Shown here: positions 12,201 through 23,400 of the stretch, one piece after another
Layout: every line of letters begins with the position of its first letter
How positions within the stretch are numbered: position 1 is the first letter of the stretch
NCBI GenBank assembly: GCA_030765055.1
Contig: JAUKNK010000151.1
Span: forward strand, 62,001-126,000
Origin: Mantis religiosa
Lineage: Eukaryota > Arthropoda > Insecta > Mantodea > Mantidae
DNA length: 64,000 nt
Reading direction: 5' to 3'
Made by a program: the position numbers and the translations under genes
The notes under the pieces: model-generated
Databases searched by the model: none
Told to the model about the DNA's origin: nothing
What the model saw: only the letters and a program-made list of their open reading frames with translations

Positions 12201-13275
12201 CGAGGGCTGTCAATAAAGAATGATTATAATTTTTTTTTGATAACGTACCTTTACTCATCCTCATAATTTTGATGCTTCTTCTCAAAATACTCTCCCCTGA
12301 ATGCGATGCACTTTTCTCAGCGTTTCTGCAAGTCCTCAAAGACATGCTGGAAAACTTTTTTGAGACATTCTTCAAAATCGCCTCCGCAGCCTTCACTACT
12401 GCTTCTGATGATGGATAATGCCTCCCACGAAGGCGTTTCTTGAAGTTAGGGAATAGAAAAAAGTCACATGGGACTAAATCCGGACTATAGGAAGGGTGAG
12501 GGATGAACTTTACGTTGATTTTTGGAAGATATTAGCAACAACATTGGCAATATGCGGTCGCGCAGTATCGTGGTGCAGCATCCAGCCTGCTTCACGGAAA
12601 TGTGGTCTTTTGCGCCTGATATGGACGTGCAATGTTTTCAGGACATTCCTGTAGTATTGTCCAGTTACTGATGTGTGTGCAGGTACAACATGTTGATAAA
12701 CTATTCCATGAATATCAAACAATGAGATAACCATAGCTTTGGCCACGCGGTGGCTCAGTGGTTAGACCGCTTGGTCTCACCAAGGCGGCCCGGGTTCGAT
12801 CCCAGGCGACCGCAAAGTGAGATTTGTGGTGGACAACACGGCGCTGAGGGTTTTTCTCCGGGACCTCCCGTTTCCCCCACCATCTAATTCCACCTGTGCT
12901 CCATCTTCATCTCATGTATCATCAGTGTCACCGCCTGCGGTGCCGTATGTAGTAAAAGCGGGCGTTAAACACTACATATTTACATAACCATAGCTTTCCC
13001 AGTAGAAGCAAACACTTTTGCTTTTTGGAAGTTGGTGATGAAGGAGATTTCCACTCTGAGCTTTCCTGTATGCCCTCAGGATGAAAATAATGTAGCCAAG
13101 TTTCATCAGCAGTGATTACGTTTGAAAAAATCTTCGGATCTTCCTCTAACATCAGCTTTAACTGTATGTTGCCTCCATTGCAACGGTAGACGATACTGAA
13201 CATATCTGAACATGTCTGTTTCTCAGTTGTACCAACAATGAAATTACTACGGCGTGTTTGCTTCACATTAAGCTA
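12201..13275 (-). mobile_element. mariner-2 copy 2, 3' part
   Basis: The left end CGAGGGCTGTCAATAAAGAA follows TA (12199-12200). Transposase pieces on the minus strand: KAAEAILKNVSKKF (12157-12396), VISLFDIHGIVYQHVV with HHDTARPH (12510-12746) and DETWLHYFHPEGIQESSEW (12928-13266). HDTARPH replaces HDNARPH. A SINE-B sits inside at 12741-12983. The element breaks off near 13275 (ATTAAGCTAA) and its other end is found at 14766-14842. Confidence 0.85.
12741..12983 (+). mobile_element. SINE-B copy 2
   Basis: Flanked by the perfect 14-bp duplication ATAACCATAGCTTT (12727-12740 and 12984-12997). This fixes the SINE-B limits: it starts GGCCACG with the tRNA-like head and ends GTTAAACACTACATA. Inserted in the mariner-2 transposase region. 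Confidence 0.93.
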
Positions 13276-13299
13276 ACATTGACATTTTTGCCAATACAA

Positions 13300-13655
13300 G
13301 TGACAAAAGCTCACTGAAATTATATAGAGAAATAAAAACAACCTGGGGGAGGGATATATAGATATATGTAGTAAGTTAGGGCGAGAAGGTTTTGCTTGGG
13401 CGAGAACAGGAGTGAGAAACTTGAAAGGTATAAGTCAAGAGAGGGAGCTAGATAAATGTCCATTGTGTGTAGTAGAGAATGCAGATTTCCATTGTATATT
13501 ATATTGTAGTCAAACAAAGATATGGAGAGAGCAGTCTTGGCTACGTAAATGATAAACAGAACAGAAAACAACATCAAAGAGTTGTAGATAAATTAACCAA
13601 AACTAAATGGCTTATACAATGAGAAGAGCATTTTGTTTCACGTGTTTGGTAATAC
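13300..13655 (+). pseudogene. LINE-Z 3' fragment
   Basis: Similar to 61190-61380: GGGCGAGAAGG followed by coding traces of a C-terminal zinc-knuckle region (LDKCPLCVVENADFHCILYC, a Cys-x2-Cys...His-x4-Cys pattern). It is a non-LTR retrotransposon C-terminus cut at both ends; LINE-Z is a local label. The minus-strand frame over it is a shadow. Confidence 0.7.
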
Positions 13656-14149
13656 TGTGATTTTATGGGTTCGTAAAATCAAAAGTCCAATTGTACAAAC
13701 TCAAAATGTTCTCTATTTCCACAGAATTACAGTTGGAACACTTGCCGATTACACAGAATTACGTAGCGCACACAATTACAGTTCACCAGTTTGTATGTCA
13801 CAGGTCCACGCCACACTCACAATTACGTACAACTCTTCAGATACACAGTCTTCCAGTCCGATCGCTAGCACGGCGCTCCTTACGGCTGCTCGCCAAGAAA
13901 TGATCTGACTTGTCCACTGCAGCCCTTATATACGAAGATCGCTGTTTCTGGAAGCTTCGCGGCTCGGAAAATCATCCCGAATGTTCCAGGCGTCAGGGGC
14001 AGGGGAAAGAGAAGGTATACTGGCTAGTGATATACTTCTAACCATCTTCTCTGTGAGCGCTGCACAGATAAATGGGTAGGCGTGGCCTGAATGCCTCCTG
14101 TTCTCCACTCAGCTGTCAGTTGGTCGTGCCTTCCGATAATTAGGTGACA
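13656..14149 (-). mobile_element. solo gypsy LTR
   Basis: Plus strand starts TGTGATTTTATGGGTTCG and ends TTAGGTGACA, matching the ends and order of the LTRs at 50518-51080 and 52582-53146. Flanks ATAC and ATAT agree at three of four positions. No internal region is present. Confidence 0.8.
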
Positions 14150-14266
14150 ATATTAAATAAAGCATTTGTAACTTAAAAGGAAGCTGTTGATATTTACAGT
14201 AAATGATTGAAAGTATTGTACAATTAAGATCATAACAAATTTCTCTGAAGTTAAACAAATAAGTAT

Positions 14267-14765
14267 TGTTACCCAATCGGCAAACTTGCGGTCGGTTACG
14301 CGAGGGGAAGACCGGCGGGTGAGGGGGGCGTGTGGCATTGGTACCACCTGCATAGGCGTGACAGAGTGGAGGGAGTGGAAAACCACAGGGGTGACTGAAT
14401 CTTCGTTTCCCCCTCCTCCTGCCACCTGATAGAACGTGAAACCTCCAGAATATTTTTCCCCTCCATGGTACAGAATTCTCTAGAAACATTTAGCCACCTA
14501 TAAATAGAGGGACGATGTGACAGAGAGTGCAGTTCAGTTCAGTTCTTGGCGAGCAGCGTGAGGAGCGCCCAGTGAGGGAACGGACTGTGTACGTGTACGT
14601 AACTGCGTGCAGTGGACCTGTGACAGACGAACTGGTGAATTGTAACTGTGTGCATTACGTAATTCCGTGTAATCGGCAAGTGTTCCGATTGTAATCCGGT
14701 GGAAATAAATAACATTTTTGAGTGGTGCAATTGGACATTTCAGTTGACGAACCCACAGAGTCACT
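14267..14765 (+). mobile_element. solo gypsy LTR, opposite orientation
   Basis: Same LTR family reversed: begins TGTTACCCAATCGG and ends AACCCACAGAGTCACT. It shows LTR signals in order: a TATA box CTATAAATAGAGG at about 14499-14511, a start-like CAGTTCAGTTCAG, and a polyadenylation signal AATAAA near 14704. Flanks GTAT and ATAT are near-identical. Confidence 0.78.
14499..14511 (+). promoter_or_regulatory. LTR TATA box
   Basis: CTATAAATAGAGG lies about 30 bases before CAGTTCAGTTCAG inside the LTR, the spacing expected for a Pol II core promoter. Confidence 0.6.
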
Positions 14766-14842
14766 ATATAATGAGATTGAATTTTAGTGCGCAAAATTTT
14801 GACCGCAAAAAATTATGATCATTCTTTTTTAAACAGTCCTCA
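14766..14842 (-). mobile_element. mariner-2 copy 2, 5' end
   Basis: ATGAGATTGAATTTTAGTG through AAAAATTATGATCATTC and AACAGTCCTCA matches the right ends of the mariner-2 copies at 8400-8452 and 49818-49897, and is followed by TA. It completes the element starting at 12201; about 1.5 kb of LINE-Z and LTR DNA lies between the halves. Confidence 0.85.
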
Positions 14843-14885
14843 TAAATTACTAGGCCCTGATTGCTAAGAGAAATGCTTATAAATG

Positions 14886-15125
14886 TTTTTTTTTTTAATT
14901 TACGTCCGCCCCAAAGTTAAGTTATATCCGACGGTGAATAAATTGTGTAAAGTGATGCTCAAATGAGTCCAGGGTCCATGGAGCTTAGAGTAACCGACAT
15001 TCGTCTTGAAGGATAAGGGAAAACCCCGGAAAAACCTTATCTAGGTAACTCACCCTGACCGATATTCGAACTCGGGACCTGTAGAACGTGAGGCAGACAT
15101 GCTACCACCACGCTACGGAGGCGGA
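14886..15125 (-). mobile_element. SINE-A, well preserved
   Basis: Flanked by a perfect 10-bp duplication CTTATAAATG (14876-14885 and 15126-15135). On the minus strand: tRNA-like head (CCTCCGTAGCGTGGTGGTAG as A box region, GAGTTCGAATATC as B box), a link TTTTTCCGGGG, the body homologous to the 108-bp satellite unit, and a short A tail (poly-T at 14887). It proves that the unit exists as part of a retroposed SINE. Confidence 0.93.
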
Positions 15126-16795
15126 CTTATAAATGCCTGTTGTTGAAATACGGGGTTTGTTTACTTATTATATTATTTTGGATTAAAACAGTTTATTTTT
15201 ATACAAATTATGTAAATCTAAAAGCAATGTTTTACCCCTAGAAACATTTTATCTTTCGGACAGTTTTCATCATCTCGCTGCACAGTTAACCGCCGATATA
15301 AAGTCCTGGAGGTTTTTGTCCCTAGCAAAAAGAGAGTGTACTGTAACCGATCAGAAGACGCTCTAAATTTGCCTTTACCTCCTCCGGGAAGAAAGCCTCT
15401 AACGTTAAGCCATATCGGGCGATGAATGAAATGATGTTTAAATGAGTACAGGGTACATGGAGCTTAGAGTTACGAGACATTCATATTTCAGGATAAGAGA
15501 AAACCTCCAACGTTAAGTGATATCGGACGATGAATGAAATGATGTTCAAATGAGTACAGGGTACATAGAGCTTAGAGTTACCAGACATTCATCTTTCAGG
15601 ACAAGGGAAAACCTGCAACGTTAACTCATATCGGACGATGAATGAAATGATGTTCAAGTGAGTACAGGGTACATAGAGCTTAGAGTTACCAGACATTCAT
15701 CTTTTAGGATAAGAGAAAACCTCCAACGTTATGTCATATCGGACGATGAATGAAATGATGTTCAAATGAGTACAGGGTACATAGAGCTTAGAGTTACCAG
15801 ACATTCATCTTTTAGGATAAGAGAAAACCTCCGACGTTATGTCATATCGGACGATGAATGAAATGATGTTCAAATGAGTACAGGGTACATAGAGCTTAGA
15901 GTTACCAGACATTCATCTTTTAGGATAAGAGAAAACCTCCAACGTTGTCATATCGGACGATGAACGAAATGATGTTCAAATGAGTACGGAGTACATAGAG
16001 CTTAGAGTTACCAGACATTCATCTTTTAGGATAAGAGAAAACCTCCAACGTTAAGTCATATCGGACGATGAATGAAATCCTGTTTAAATGAGTACAGGGT
16101 ACATAGAGCTTAGAGTTACCGGACATTCATCTTTCAGGATAAGAGAAAACCTCCGACGTTATGTCATATCGGACGATGAATGAAATGATGTTCAAATGAG
16201 TACAGGGTACATAGAGCTTAGAGTTACCAGACATTCATCTTTTAGGATAAGAGAAAACCTCCGACGTTATGTCATATCGGACGATGAATGAAATGATGTT
16301 CAAATGAGTACAGGGTACATAGAGCTTAGAGTTACCAGACATTCATCTTTTAGGATAAGAGAAAACCTCCAACGTTGTCATATCGGACGATGAACGAAAT
16401 GATGTTCAAATGAGTACGGAGTACATAGAGCTTAGAGTTACCAGACATTCATCTTTTAGGATAAGAGAAAACCTCCAACGTTAAGTCATATCGGACGATG
16501 AATGAAATCCTGTTTAAATGAGTACAGGGTACATAGAGCTTAGAGTTACCGGACATTCATCTTTCAGGATAAGAGAAAACCTCCAACGTTAAGTCATATC
16601 GGACGATGAATGAAATGATGTTCAAATGAGTACAGGGTACATAGAGCTTAGAGTTACCAGGCATTCATGTTTCAGGATAAGGGAAAACCACGAACGTTAA
16701 GTCATATCGGACGATGAATAAAATGATGCATAAATGAGTACAGGGTACATAGAGCTTAGCGTTACCAGACATTTACCTATCAGGATAAGGGAAAA

Positions 16796-16798
<3 letters not shown>

Positions 16799-16859
<61 letters not shown>
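16799..16859 (+). repeat. (TG)n microsatellite at SINE-B tail
   Basis: About 30 TG dinucleotides adjoin the 3' end of the SINE-B at 16860-17094. SINE-B copies end in CACTACA, which seeds CA expansion. Confidence 0.95.
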
Positions 16860-16861
<2 letters not shown>

Positions 16862-17094
16862 TGTTTAACGCCCGCTTTTACTACATACGGCACCGCAGGC
16901 GGTGATACTAATGATACATGACATGAAGATGGAGCACCGGTGGAATGAGATAGCGGGGGAAACCGGGTATCCCGGAGAAAACCTGCCCAACGCTGTGTTG
17001 TCCACCACAAATCTCACTTTGCGGTCGCCTGGGATTGAACCCGGGCCGCCTTGGTGAGAGCCAAGCGGTCTAACCACCAAGCCACGGCGTGGCC
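16860..17094 (-). mobile_element. SINE-B copy 3, inside the satellite
   Basis: Nearly identical to 38567-38801 on the other strand, including the flanking satellite variants (GACATTTTCTCTTATCA side) and the CA/TG tail. The pair marks an inverted duplication. Confidence 0.92.
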
Positions 17095-18715
17095 TGATAA
17101 GAGAAAATGTCCAAAGTTAAGTCATATCGGACAATGAATAAAATTATGTTCAAATGAGTACAGGGTACATAGAGCTTAGAGTTACCAGAGATTCATCTTT
17201 CAGGATAAGGGAAAACCTCCAACGTTAAGTCATACCGGATGATGATTGAAATAATGGTCAAATGTGCACAGGAAACATAGAGCTTGGTGTTATCAGACAT
17301 TCATCTTTCAGGATAAGAGAAAACCACAAACGTTAAATCATATCGGACGATGAATGAAATGATGTTCAAATGAATACAGGGTACATAGAGCTTAGAGTTA
17401 CCAGACATTCATCTTTCAGGATAAGGGAAAAGCTCCAACGTTAAGTCATATCGGACGATGATTGAAATGATGTTCAAATGAGTACAGGGTACATAGAGCT
17501 TAGAGTTAACAGACATTCATCTTTCAGGATCAGGGATAACCTCCAACGTTAAGTCATATCGGACGATGAATGAAATGATGTTTAAACGAGTACAGGGTAC
17601 ATAGAGCTTAGTGTTACCATACATTCATATTTTAAGATAACAGAAAACCTCCAACGTTAAGTCAGATCGGACGATGAATGAAATGATGTTCAAATGAGTA
17701 CAGGGTACATAGAGCTTAGTGTTACCATACATTCATATTTTAAGATAACAGAAAACCTCCAACGTTAAGTCAGATCGGACGATGAATGAAATGATGTTCA
17801 AATGAGTACAGGGTATATAGAGCTTAGAGTTACCAGACATTCATCTTTCAGGATAAGAGAAAACCTCCAACGTTAAGTCATATCGGACGATGAATGAAAT
17901 CCTGTTTAGATGAGTACAGGGTACATAGAGCTTAGAGTTACCAGACATTCATCTTTCAGAATAAGAGAAAACCTCCAACGTTAAGTCATATCGGACGATG
18001 AATGAAATGATGTTCAAATGAGTACAGGGTACATAGAGCTTAGAGTTACCAGACATTCATATTTCAGGATAAGAGAAAACCTCCAACGTTAAGTCATATC
18101 GGACGATGAATGAAATGATGTTCAAATGAGTACAGGGTACATAGAGCTTAGAGTTACCAGACATTCATATTTCAGGATAAGAGAAAACCTGCAACGTTAA
18201 GTCATATCGGATGATGAATGAAATGCTGTTCAAATGAGTACAGGGTACATAGAGCTTAAAGTTACTAGACATTCATCTTTCAGGATAAGAGAAAACCTCC
18301 AACGTTAAGTCATATCGGATGATGAATGAAATGATGTTCAAATGAGTACAGGGTACATAGAGCTTAGAGTTACTAGACATTCATCTTTCAGGATAAGGGA
18401 AAACTTCCAACGTTAAGTCATATCGGATGATGAATGAAATGATGTTCAAATGAGTACAGGGTACATAGAGCTTAGAGTTACCAGACATTCATCTTTCAGG
18501 ATAAGGGAAAACTTCCAACGTTAAGTCATATCGGATGATGAATGAAATGATGTTCAAATGAGTACAGGGTACATAGAGCTTAGAGTTACTAGACATTCAT
18601 CTTTCAGGATAAGGGAAAACTTCCAACGTTAAGTCATATCGGATGATGAAGAAATGATGTTCAAATGACTGCAGAAGCACAGAGCTTAGAGTTAGCAGAT
18701 ATTCATCTTTTAATC

Positions 18716-19150
18716 TGAGTGTCATTTTTGTTGTTAACATAAAGAAATGTTGAAATATGTTGTTTTAGGTTCTAGAAATAGCTACTTTGGAAAGCAGTTT
18801 TTTCGTCGTGGTTTTCTTCAGGCCGAACACGTCATTACCGTCATCACGCCCCGCCACAGTTGATTTAAAGCTACATGTCCGGGGTGTACGTTTTACGGGT
18901 GTTGGATACGACCCCGACTCTTCCGGAGATACTCCTTCCCAGATAGGCAACACGCATATTCGTTTGGGGGGGCATTCTAATGAAGCTGCTCCTGCATTAT
19001 GTATTACATTTTGTTTATATGTACGTGTTGTAGGCCGTTTTTGGGAGGACTGCTTTAGGCAGGACCGCCAACACGTGTGGCTTCTATTTCTGGCGATATA
19101 TCTTAACGAAGTTGCGTTTGAAAATTACTGTTTTATATGCAGGATCTCAT
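18716..19150 (+). other. unrecognised stretch with a 132-codon open frame
   Basis: An open frame at 18787-19185 (begins MESSFFVVVFF) matches no family I know, and its last 12 codons run into a SINE-A relic. No splice or promoter signal supports it; probably chance or part of an unknown repeat. Confidence 0.35.
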
Positions 19151-19345
19151 ACTTAAGTCATACGAATGGGATGTTACTCAAATGATCCCAGGTTCCAAAG
19201 AGCTTACATTTACCAGCCTTTCGTCTTTCACGATAAGTGAATACACGAAAATTAAATTGTTTTAGATAACTCTTCCTGGGCTGGATTCTAATTCTGGACC
19301 TCTTGAACGCGAGACAAGCTACCACCTGTGCTACAGATCCGCGAA
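19151..19345 (-). repeat. SINE-A, degenerate copy
   Basis: Body order (CTTAAGTCATACG, AGAGCTTACATTTACCAG, TTCGTCTTTCACGATAAG) followed by a head remnant (ACCTCTTGAACGCGAGACAAG, TGCTACAGATCCGCG). The body is one unit long, not tandem. Confidence 0.75.
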
Positions 19346-19373
19346 GTTCATCTTTCACCTTTAGTAAATGATA

Positions 19374-19896
19374 CTGTGACTTTGTGTGTTCGAAGAACTA
19401 AAAGTCTTGTTTTCAGTAATTTAAATGCTCTTTATTGCACTAAAAGTACGTTTTGTACAACCCTTGCAGCAGTAAAAATGACGTGACATACAAAAATCAG
19501 CCTTCAAGTTCTCTCGTTGCTTCACCACACGTAAACAAACCAAAGAAATTGCTGAGGTACACTCACTAATACTGCACAGCTGACCCTCAATTAAGAAATA
19601 ACCAGCAACTGACTCTGCTCCATAACTTTGACGGCTTTTATGCTTCCAGTCATTCTTCTAGAAACCCGCCAATCCTTTTATAACAATTACGATGACGGCG
19701 GGAAATTCCAGACTATCTCTGACTCTTTCTCTCTCTCTCGGCAAGCGTACAAATCCCGCACAACTGTCTCTTTCTTTCCTGCCAACGCATGCCCGGCACT
19801 GGCTTTGCGGTGGGTACAACCAACAATGCCATCGGCGAAAGTATTTATGTTTAGAAATTAATTGTTCTTTCACACTGGCCGTGTGTAGGCTAAATT
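19374..19896 (-). repeat. gypsy LTR-like segment (possible)
   Basis: TGTGACTTTGTGTGTTCG followed by TGCTCTTTATTGCAC repeats the layout of the LTR start at 50518, including the reverse of an AATAAA signal. The far end was not identified; the limit given is where the next repeat begins. Confidence 0.4.
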
Positions 19897-20169
19897 GTGG
19901 AAACGTAGAGTCAGACTGAAAAATTCAATGCCATTGCCGGGATTTGAACCACTTGTTTTAAGTCGCTATTAAGGTATTTGTCTCAGGTGTTTGTGAGGAC
20001 TCCTAGTGGTTTACCGGGAAAAACACGAGTCAGTTGGAGAATTTAATGTCATATCGGCACTCTGGCCATAGTAGCTCAATGGTAGAGCGGCTGCACGGAA
20101 ACCAGAAGATCCGTGGTTCAAATCCCCGCTATAGCATTGAATTTTTCAGTCTGACTCTACATTTCCACA
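19897..20169. repeat. inverted pair of tRNA-derived repeats
   Basis: Arms 19897-19951 and 20114-20169 are inverted copies with four mismatches in about 55 bases, separated by 162 bases. Each arm holds a B-box-like GGTTCAAATCCC next to CAATGCTATAGC-type sequence and a shared tail TTTTTCAGTCTGACTCTAC. Confidence 0.85.
20056..20135 (+). repeat. tRNA-like SINE head (pseudo-tRNA)
   Basis: Acceptor strands GCCATAG and CTATAGC pair at six of seven positions. The D arm is AGCTCAATGGTAGAGC, and a T arm with loop TTCAAAT follows. The anticodon arm does not fold properly and the sequence is repeated in the inverted arm, so it is a SINE or pseudo-tRNA, not a working gene. Confidence 0.55.
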
Positions 20170-20429
20170 GTATTAATGCTGTTTGTCTTTTTCTCTAATA
20201 AACAGGCATCCTTCTTTTGTTTATTTACATCTAACGGCATCCCCATGAAACAATGATCGGCTGCTAAATCCCGGGCCTCACATAGAGATAGCACCACTGT
20301 GCCAGTTTGACGGATAGCATTATGTAGTTAAATCCTAGACTAGCTTGTATCCATAGTTACGGGACTATAGCTTGTTTAGTTTTTGAATGACAGCATTTTA
20401 AACAAAACAAGTGGAGGGGCTTCATAAAA

Positions 20430-23400
20430 ATGGACGATTTGGAAGAACGAGCAGTGAATAAATACTTTCATTTGAAAGGCTTAACGCCTAAAGAAATCAA
20501 GGAGGAAATGGACAGTAAATTGAAAGACTCTGTGCCTTAATATACAATAACTAAAAGGTTGGTTGTAGAGTTTAAAATGGGACGTACGAGTACTAGTGAT
20601 GATCCTCGCTCTGTGCCTTCATATACAATAATTAAAAGGTTGGTTGTAGAGTTTGAAATGGGACGTACGAGTACTAGTGATGAGCCTCGCTCTGTCCCTT
20701 CATATACAATAATTAAAAGGTTGGTTGTAGAGTTTAAAATGGGACGTACGAGTACTAGTGATGAGCCGCGCTCTGTCCCTTCATATACAATAATTAAAAG
20801 GTTGGTTGTAGAGTTTGAAATGGGACGTACGAGTACTAGTGATGAGCCTCGCTTTGTCCCTTTATATACAATAATTAAAAGGTTGGTTGTAGAGTTTAAA
20901 ATGGGACATACGAGTACTAGTGATGAGCCTCGCTCTGTCCCTTCATATACAATAATTAAAAGGTTGGTTGTAGAGTTTAAAATGGGACGTACGAGTACTA
21001 GTGATGAGCCTCGCTCTGTCCCTTCATATACAATAATTAAAAGGTTGGTTGTAGAGTTTAAAATGGGACGTCGAGCACTAGTGATGAGCCTCGCTCTGTC
21101 CCTTCATATACAATAATTAAAAGGTTGATTGTAGAGTTTAAAATGGGACGTACGAGCACTAGTGATGACCCTCACTCTGTCCCTTCATATACAATAATTA
21201 AAAGGTTGGTTGTAGAGTTTGAAATGGGACGTACGAGCACTAGTGATATGCCTCACTCTGTCCCTTCATATACAATAATTAAAAGGTTGGATGTAGAGTT
21301 TAAAATGTGACGTACGAGCACTAGTGATGAGCCTCGCTCTGTCCCTTCATATACAATAATTAAAAGGTTGGTTGTAGAGTTTAAAATGTGACGTACGAGC
21401 ACTAGTGATGAGCCTCGCTCTGTCCCTTCATATACAATGATTAAAAGGTTGGTTGTAGAGTTTAAAATGGGACGTCGAGCACTAGTGATGAGCCTCGCTC
21501 TGTCCCTTCATATACAATGATTAAAAGGTTGGTTGTAGAGTTTAAAATGTGACGTACGAGTACTAGTGATGAGCCTCGCTCTGTCCCTTCATATACAATA
21601 ATTAAAATGTTGGTTGTAGAGTTTAAAATGGGACGTACGAGTACTAGTGATGAGCCTCGCTCTGTCCCTTCATATACAATAATTAAAAGGTTGGTTGTAG
21701 AGTTTAAAATGGGACGTCGAGCACTAGTGATGAGCCTCGCTCTGTCCCTTCATATACAATAATTAGAAGGTTGATTGTAGAGTTTAAAATGGGACGTACG
21801 AGCACTAGTGATGACCCTCACTCTGTCCCTTCATATACAATAATTAAAAGGTTGGTTGTAGAGTTTGAAATGGGACGTACGAGCACTAGTGATATGCCTC
21901 ACTCTGTCCCTTCATATACAATAATTAAAAGGTTGGATGTAGAGTTTAAAATGTGACGTACGAGCACTAGTGATGAGCCTCGCTCTGTCCCTTCATATAC
22001 AATAATTAAAAGGTTGGTTGTAGAGTTTAAAATGTGACGTACGAGTACTAGTGAAGAGCCTTGCTCTGTCCCTTCATATACAAGAATTAAAAGGTTGGTT
22101 GTAGAGTTTAAAATGGGACGTACGAGCACTAGTGATGAGCCTTGCTCTGTCCCTTCATATACAATAATTAAAAAGTTGGTTGTAGAGTTTAAAATGGGAC
22201 GTATGAGCACTAGTGATGAGCCTCACTCTGTCCCTTCATATACAATGATTAAAAGGTTGGTTGTAGAGTTTAAAATGGGACGTACGAGTACTAATGCTGA
22301 GCCTCGCTCTGTCCCTTCATATACAATAATTAAAAGGTTGGTTGTAGAGTTTAAAATGGGACTTACGAGCACTAGTGATGAGCCTTGCTCTGTCCCTTCA
22401 TATACAATAATTAAAAAGTTGGTTGTAGAGTTTAAAATGGGACGTATGAGCACTAGTGATGAGCCTCACTCTGTCCCTTCATATACAATAATTAAAAGGT
22501 TGGTTGTAGAGTTTAAAATGGGACGTACGAGTACTAGTGATGAGCCTTGCTCTGTCCCTTCATATACAATAATTAAAAAGTTGGTTGTAGAGTTTAAAAT
22601 GGGACGTATGAGCACTAGTGATGAGCCTCACTCTGTCCCTTCATATACAATGATTAAAAGGTTGGTTGTAGAGTTTAAAATGGGACGTACGAGCACTAGT
22701 GATGAGCCTCATTCTGTCCCTTCATATACAATGATTAAAAGGTTGGTTGTAGAGTTTAAAATGGGACGTACGAGCACTAGTGATGAGCCTCGCTCTGTCC
22801 CTTCATATACAATAATTAAAAGGTTGGTTGTAGAGTTTAAAATGTGACGTACGAGTATTAGTGATGAGCCTCGCTCTGTCCCTTCATATACAATAATTAA
22901 AAGGTTGATTGTAGAGTTTAAATTGGGACGTACGAGCACTAGTGATGAACCTCGCTCTGTCCCTTCATATACAATAATTAAAAGGTTGGCTGTAGAGTTT
23001 AAAATGGGACGTACGAGCACTAGTGATGAGCCTCGCTCTGTCCCTTCATATACAATAATTAAAAGGTTGGTTGTAGAGTTTAAAATGGGACGTACGAGTA
23101 CTAGTGATGAGCTTCCCTCTGTCCCTTCATATACAATAATTAAAAGGTTGGCTGTAGAGTTTAAAATGGGACGTACGAGCACTAGTGATGAGCCTCGCTC
23201 TGTCCCTTCATATACAATAATTAAAAGGTTGGTTGTAGAGTTTAAAATGGGATGTACGAGTACTAGTGATGAGTCTCGCTCTGTCCCTTCCTATACAATA
23301 ATTAAAAGGTTTGTTGTAGAGTTTAAAATGGGACGTACGAGTACTAGTGATGAGCCTCGCTCTGTCCCTTCATATACAATAATTAAAAGGTTTGTTGTAG

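Larger units (their letters stand above)
15395..18715 (-). repeat. 108-bp satellite array 3
   Basis: About 28 minus-strand units, interrupted at 16799-17094 by a TG tract plus SINE-B. Some units carry a shared 3-bp deletion (AACGTTGTCA at 15941 and 16371), spaced 430 bp, showing a four-unit higher-order duplication. Units after 18180 share TCGGATGATGAA variants, so amplification was local. Confidence 0.95.

Noticed and set aside
16780..17080. Frames with His-Thr repeats (also 38651-38887)
   Set aside because: Translation of SINE-B and its CA tract; also present in other frames of other SINE-B copies.
18787..19185. 132-codon plus-strand frame as a host gene
   Set aside because: No known domain, and the end lies in a SINE-A relic. 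No supporting signals.
20056..20135. Possible working tRNA gene
   Set aside because: The anticodon arm does not pair, one acceptor mismatch is present, and the sequence has an inverted partner.
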